Of a stretch of DNA of 64,000 nucleotides, positions 59,631 through 64,000 are shown one piece after another; positions within the stretch are counted from its first letter, which is position 1; the number at the start of each line of letters is the position of its first letter. The DNA comes from Aldrovandia affinis (Eukaryota > Chordata > Actinopteri > Notacanthiformes > Halosauridae). The DNA is taken from NCBI GenBank assembly GCA_029706075.1, contig JAINUG010000309.1, positions 170,001-234,000 on the forward strand. Direction: 5' to 3'. Under the pieces are notes generated by a model. The model was not told the DNA's origin. It worked only from the letters and a program-made list of their open reading frames with translations, and searched no databases. The position numbers and the translations under genes were made by a program.

Positions 59631-60256
59631 TGTTGTTCAAAATAATCTGAATGGCCTTGGATCGCCTACACTGCCAGAGATAAGAAAGTTTGTTTCGGCT
59701 CACCTTCCTCCTCCGTTGGTCGCCTCCCGTTGATGTTAATGACGGCTGCACTGTCTCTCGGAGGAACGCAGTTGCGATTCAATCCAGGTAATTAACAGCG
59801 CCGATGTTATTGCGTCAGGAAGCGGTTCTTTTACCGGGAACTTTTTCAGAACCCAAGCGACATATTTCAGAAGGGAAGCCGAGCTGGTGTCCACCGTGGT
59901 TCTCAGTTGTAAATACACCGTTCCTGAAGAATATTCCGTTCAAGAGGGTTATGAGACGGATCAGCTTCTCGGGTCTCCTGATGAAACGTAGGTCTCATCA
60001 TGGCGGTTCCGACCTGCCAAAGAGCTCCAGCTCTCTCCTGGACTTGGAAGTCCGACCACTGCTGCTCGTTCAGGGGCTGCGCCCAGTCAGAGAAGTCCTC
60101 TCGAGTCTCCTGTTCAACCGGTGTTCTGGGGTTGGGTCGTAGGGACGCCATCGCTGGCGGTAGACTCTCCCACTTTGGAGTGCTTGTTTGAAGGCAACTC
60201 TGATCGTTGAAACCAGACACATTGTCCAAACTAAACTCAGTAGCAACATCTAGCAC
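59422..60256 (-). pseudogene. N-terminal region of the retrotransposon
   Basis: Three overlapping frames cover this part: a segment from 60,256 with many charged residues, a segment from 59,918, and an Arg/Lys-rich piece from 59,751 containing RRRKVSRNKLSYLWQCRRSK. A basic region of this sort precedes the RT in R2-type elements and is used for nucleic-acid binding. No protease or Myb domain can be identified with confidence because of the frame changes. Confidence 0.55.
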
Positions 60257-60329
60257 TTACTACATTTACGACGGCAGTTACGACGGGTGTGTGGTTAGAT
60301 TTTCGAAAATGGTGCTAGGACACATACAC

Positions 60330-60362
<33 letters not shown>

Positions 60363-60430
60363 GTGTGACTGGGTACGCACATAAACGCTGGCTTTACAGT
60401 GAAACACACACACACACACACACAAACACA

Positions 60431-60478
<48 letters not shown>

Positions 60479-60517
60479 GTGACTGGGTACGCGCATAAAC
60501 GCTGGCTTTACAGTGAA

Positions 60518-60592
<75 letters not shown>

Positions 60593-60634
60593 GTGACTGG
60601 GTGCGCACATAAACGCTGGCTTTACAGTGAAACA

Positions 60635-60706
<72 letters not shown>

Positions 60707-60819
60707 GTGACTGGGAACGCACATAAACGCTGGCTTTACAGTGAAACACATACACACACACACACACACACACAGTGTGACTGGGTACGCACATAAACGC
60801 TGGCTTTACAGTGAAACAT
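60363..60819 (+). repeat. 114-bp tandem array: 45-bp core plus CA tract
   Basis: The core begins GTGTGACTGGGTACGCAC and ends GCTTTACAGTGAAACAC. Copies start at 60363, 60477, 60591, 60705 and 60775. The first three steps are exactly 114 bp and the last is 70 bp, each core being followed by a CA tract. A further core lies at 56753-56797 on the other side of the retrotransposon, so the element interrupts this array. Confidence 0.9.
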
Positions 60820-60904
60820 TACAGCAATCAAACAAACAGATGTCCTGAAAGCATCTTACCCACTGAGGTCATCAATATTTTCACTCCAATGTATATATAT
60901 TTAT

Positions 60905-61000
60905 ATATGGGCTCTTGAGTGGCTCAGTTGGTAAAGGCGCTTGGCGTGGACACAGGATGGGCGCTATAGTTGCAGGTTCGAGACACATCTTCAAGATATC
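60905..61000 (+). mobile_element. SINE family E head (tRNA-like)
   Basis: GAGTGGCTCAGTTGGTAAAG carries an A box and GTTGCAGGTTCGAGAC a B box about 50 bp later. The tRNA fold is not evident, so it is taken as a SINE head. Only one copy is seen in this window. Confidence 0.5.
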
Positions 61001-61397
61001 ATCCTCCCTGGCTGAGTGGGAGCCTGCAAAGGCAGCACATCGACAAACAAAATCAAACCAAAAAAACTGTCCCAGGTGGCCAGTGCCCCACTTATTGTTA
61101 CTTTATTATTATTACCAAAAATCTAATAACACAAAACATGAAAACAAAAAGCTATATTCTAGAGGGTAAAACAAGAGCCAGCCCCAGTTCCTCCATGTGC
61201 CAAAAACCTGTCTCTCCTCAGGCATGGCAGGCTGTGCTTTTATAACGGCCTAACGAAGGCAATGGCTCACAGCTGAGTGGATTGCTCATTAGCCTCAGGT
61301 GAGCCTGCCTGTAGGTGAGGCCGCTGCTGTCCAAGGCCCTGTAGTCCTCTCCAGGCTGTGGGAGGGAACAGGAGCACCTGACAGCAGCCAAAAGGGA
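61001..61397. other. No gene seen
   Basis: Unique DNA downstream of the family E head. Confidence 0.5.
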
Positions 61398-61830
61398 GGA
61401 GCAGCCCTCTCTACTCCTCCCTCCACCCCTCAAAGAGGAGGAGCAGCCCTCTCCACTCCTCCCTCCACCCCTCAAAGAGGAGGAGCAGCCCTCTCCACTC
61501 CTCCCTCCACCCCTCAAAGAGGAGGAGCAGCCCTCTCCACTCCTCCCTCCACCCCTCAAAGAGGAGGAGCAGCCCTCTCCCCTCCTCCCTCCACCCCTCA
61601 AAGAGGAGGAGCAGCCCTCTCCACTCCTCCCTCCACCCCTCAAAGAGGAGGAGCAGCCCTCTCCACTCCTCCCTCCACCCCTCAAAGAGGAGGAGCAGCC
61701 CTCTCCACTCCTCCCTCCACCCCTCAAAGAGGAGGAGCAGCCCTCTCCACTCCTCCCTCCACCTCTCAAAGAGGAGGAGCAGCCCTCTCCACTCCTCCCT
61801 CCACCCCTCAAAGAGGAGGAGCAGCCCTAT
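61398..61830 (+). repeat. 42-bp minisatellite, ten copies
   Basis: CCCTCTCCACTCCTCCCTCC then ACCCCTCAAAGAGGAGGAGC repeats ten times with single-base changes. The unit is 14 codons, so 14-residue peptide repeats are open on both strands (208 codons plus, 197 minus). CTCCTCC and GGAGGAG within the unit can pair as a hairpin. Confidence 0.95.
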
Positions 61831-62179
61831 CCTGTGGTGTTTATTGTATGAAAGGTTCTTCACAAACACAGTTATTATTGTTATTACTGACTACAGTACA
61901 GAGGCCACAGTGTGTCAGCCATTGATATCGTCAAATATGAAGCTGCACAATTATCACAGCTACCTCAGAGGAGACAGACTCTGGGTCAAACCATTATTAC
62001 AACTCCTGCAGATTACTGACAATTTTAAAACATCACAACTATTTTCACTGAGCTTATTCAGAACATAATTCTTGTTTCACATGAGTGCACATTTTGGTGA
62101 AGAGTCCCTGGGGAAGGATCTTAAAGTGTTTTAAAATTGTACCGCCACCTATTTAAAAAATATATAAATATATTATTTA
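61831..62179. other. No gene seen
   Basis: Unique AT-rich DNA. Confidence 0.5.
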
Positions 62180-62555
62180 TAGTTTCTAATTTTTCCCCAC
62201 TTTTCTTTCAATTTGGTTGCCAATTATACTCTCTATTTATCTCAATTCTCCCTCCCTAACGAGTCCGCTGCCCGTCCTCTGGGTAATGAGACAATTGTTC
62301 CCGGGCCGGTAGATCCGCCTCCTCTGAGATGGAACCCGACCACAGACGCCCTTCCTGCTCCTCGACGAACTCGAGCCGGCTCACCCTCCCCCTCCCCTGG
62401 GGCGGACAGCCAAACGCCCCCGTCCCCGATCAGGGCTGACGACCAGGGCCGGTCTGGTACAGTCAGGTTTCGAAACGCGACCGTGATAGGCAGCTCACAC
62501 TCTTAAAGCACCAGTCAAAACGAGTGCGTTAGACCGATATGCTATCCGAGGCCCA
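62180..62555 (-). mobile_element. SINE family B, full length
   Basis: Minus-strand copy: tail TTCAATTTGGTTGCCAATTA, body with GGGGCGGACAGCCAAACGCC, B box GGTTTCGAAACGCG and head CCGATATGCTATCCGAGG. Confidence 0.8.
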
Positions 62556-62579
62556 TATCTCCACCCATTTTTGTTGTCA

Positions 62580-62660
62580 TGACCCCTCAATCACCCCTCA
62601 CTCCCCCCTCAATCACCCCTCAATCACCCCTCAATCACCCCTCAATCACCCCTCACTCCC
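62580..62660 (+). repeat. 11-bp minisatellite CCCCTCAATCA
   Basis: Seven copies, two with CACTCC in place of AATCA. Confidence 0.9.
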
Positions 62661-63390
62661 CTAAACCTGGACCCGATCCCCTCGGACGGTCCATACCCAG
62701 AGCAGCTGCAGAGGGGTTCAGAGAAGCGCAGGACTACAGTGAGGGCTTCTGGTGCTTGTCAGACGCCCCCCCCCCCCTCCCGAGATGTATGTTTCAATTA
62801 CATCACAGAATGGGGGGGGGGGCGCCCTCCTCATCAAAGTGTCCAATGGGAGGTGTCCCAGGTGTCACATGAGGGTGAAATAGTGGAGCCGGGGCAGACC
62901 ATCCCTTCAGCGCCTCTCCAAGCCGTTATAAAAATCCATGGGAATAAATTCGATATGGGCCCAATATTCCCCCTGCCCCCTCTGCTGGAGGTGTGTGTGA
63001 TGTGCCCTCAGAGTGGGGGGGTTTTGTGTGATGTGAGGGGGGTTGTGTGTGATGTCAGAGGGGGTTGTGTGTGATGTCCCGTCAGAGTGGGGCTGTGGGG
63101 TCGATTCCCCATTTAGGATCGACCCCTAAGGGCGCTGGAACGGTCGCCTCTATCCAGACTAAACTGAGGTCATCCGTCAGGCTCCCCAGAGACACGTGTG
63201 AGGAGAGGGAGGGGCGGGGCCAGAGGGAGGGGCGGGGCCAGGCCTGGGCCAAAGAAGCAGGAAGAGACACAGACATGTGACCCAGCTCCACGGCAACTGA
63301 GGACAATGGTACGGGGTTACCGGGCAACGGCACATGACAAGGAAAAATCTTTGCAAGGTATGAATATAAGATTATAAATGACAAGAAGGG
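62661..63390. other. GC-rich DNA with two GC boxes
   Basis: GAGGGGCGGGGCCAGAGGGA with a second GGGGCGGGGCCAGG at about 63,207-63,242 holds two Sp1-type GC boxes. A C-run (62,767) and a G-run (62,812) about 45 bp apart could pair. No exon is recognised. Confidence 0.4.
62990..63095 (+). repeat. GTGTGTGATGT minisatellite
   Basis: GGGTTGTGTGTGATGT with CAGAG and G-run spacers repeats about four times. Confidence 0.8.
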
Positions 63391-63770
63391 GCTGGTGGAT
63401 AGCGTAGCGGTCTAACGCACGAGTTCAGAGTGTGCGCTGCCTGTCAGGGACGCGGTTCTAAACCCGTCTCTACCAGACCGGCCCTGGTCATCAGCCCCGA
63501 TTGGGGGCGGCGTTTGGCTGTCCGCCCCAGGGGGAAGGGGGAGGGTGCGCTGGAATGAACTAGCTGAGAAGCGCGAAGGATTTCTCCAGAAGTAAGGTGG
63601 GCGAATTCCGTTTGGGAGGAGGTGGATCATCGCCGGCCTCGGGGAATTAGCTTGACCCGTAGTGATGGGCGGCGGGCTCGTGGGGGAGAGGGCATCGAAA
63701 TAGATAGAGGGTATAATTGGCCATTGGAGAAAAATGGGAAAGAAATCAGAAACAAAAAATCTATTTTTTA
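63391..63770 (+). mobile_element. SINE family B, full length
   Basis: Head GGATAGCGTAGCGGTCTAAC, B box GCGGTTCTAAACCCG, body GGGGCGGCGTTTGGCTGTC, and tail GTATAATTGGCCATTGGAGA with an A-rich end. Confidence 0.8.
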
Positions 63771-64000
63771 AAAGCTGCTGGCATCTCTGTGTGAGAGATT
63801 TTCTCCCAGTTCATAAAGGCAGCGTTCAAATGATAACTGCAACTGTGTCAGGTTATATAATTTGCTTATTCTCCACGATACCTGCATATTAATGCAAGAA
63901 CAAGCAGTGGAACTATGCAAATGAGAGATGAGTGTATTTCTGCAGAGAGAGAGCTGTTGCATCTATAGAGATTTTGAAGGGTAGGAGAGATGTATCATAT

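Larger units (their letters stand above)
56807..60319 (-). mobile_element. Non-LTR retrotransposon with RT and restriction-like endonuclease (R2/R4/NeSL type), frameshifted
   Basis: Read on the minus strand the element runs from 60319 to 56807, about 3.5 kb. It has an N-terminal basic region, a reverse transcriptase, a zinc-knuckle-like segment and a C-terminal restriction-like endonuclease, the order typical of R2, R4 and NeSL elements (family knowledge). The coding frame changes at least six times, so it is dead, but it appears complete end to end. Both ends abut CA repeat, and the 13-bp string ACACATACACACA occurs immediately outside each end (56794-56806 and 60320-60332), a likely target-site duplication. 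There is no poly(A) tail. The clade is not resolved by eye. Confidence 0.85.

Noticed and set aside
57848..60191. Plus-strand frames across the retrotransposon
   Set aside because: They are shadows of the minus-strand RT and endonuclease frames.
60905..61000. Genuine tRNA gene
   Set aside because: A and B boxes are present but a cloverleaf cannot be formed by eye, and no terminator run follows closely.
61218..61925. 208- and 197-codon frames with 14-residue repeats
   Set aside because: The 42-bp minisatellite is a multiple of three and lacks stops; no start context or homologue is recognised.

Overview
This window reads as nuclear DNA of a ray-finned fish, most likely a teleost. It has no prokaryote-style gene packing and no ribosome-binding sites. 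It carries very many CA/GT and GA/CT microsatellites, GC-rich minisatellites, tRNA-derived SINEs with polymerase III A and B boxes, Tc1-type DNA transposon remnants, foldback MITEs, the common fish repeat core that includes TTTAGCAGACGCTCTTATCC, and one non-LTR retrotransposon. Species cannot be read from the sequence.

The only host coding sequence I can support is one exon on the minus strand at 17,954-18,180. It encodes the N-terminus of a PACS protein (phosphofurin acidic cluster sorting protein, closest to PACS2) and ends at a canonical splice donor. It lies in a CpG-rich block (about 17,540-18,410) that looks like a promoter island. Transcription runs toward lower coordinates, so positions 1-17,953 are inferred to be intron 1 and 18,181-64,000 to be upstream intergenic DNA. 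I found no second PACS exon on the left and no convincing neighbouring gene on the right.

Layout. 1-17.9 kb: intron with CA, GA, CT and GT tracts, nested SINEs at 3.0-4.8 kb, a piggyBac-like MITE at 11.3 kb and a dead Tc1 element at 14.5 kb. 17.5-19.3 kb: CpG-rich promoter block with a CTCF-like site. 19.8-31.7 kb: SINEs, long GT tracts, a 1.27-kb array of a 19-bp unit, and an array of exactly 26 copies of a 29-bp unit made from the head of a SINE. 31.7-35.3 kb: a tandem duplication with a period of about 1.7 kb. 35-50 kb: more SINEs, one carrying templated insertions of nearby DNA. 50-56 kb: a G-rich 9-bp array, a 935-bp foldback element, a Tc1 fragment and a 1.6-kb CT-rich array. 56.8-60.3 kb: a full-span but frameshifted retrotransposon with reverse transcriptase and restriction-like endonuclease, inserted in a CA-repeat-containing 114-bp array and bounded by a 13-bp direct repeat. 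60.3-64 kb: the rest of that array, a 42-bp minisatellite and two more SINEs.

Most long open frames here are translations of tandem repeats and are rejected as genes. Points that most deserve a second look: the microsatellite-inserted retrotransposon, the SINE-head array, the templated insertion at 48.1 kb, SINE families sharing a body and tail but carrying different tRNA-like heads, and CTCF-like motifs both near the PACS exon and inside one SINE family.
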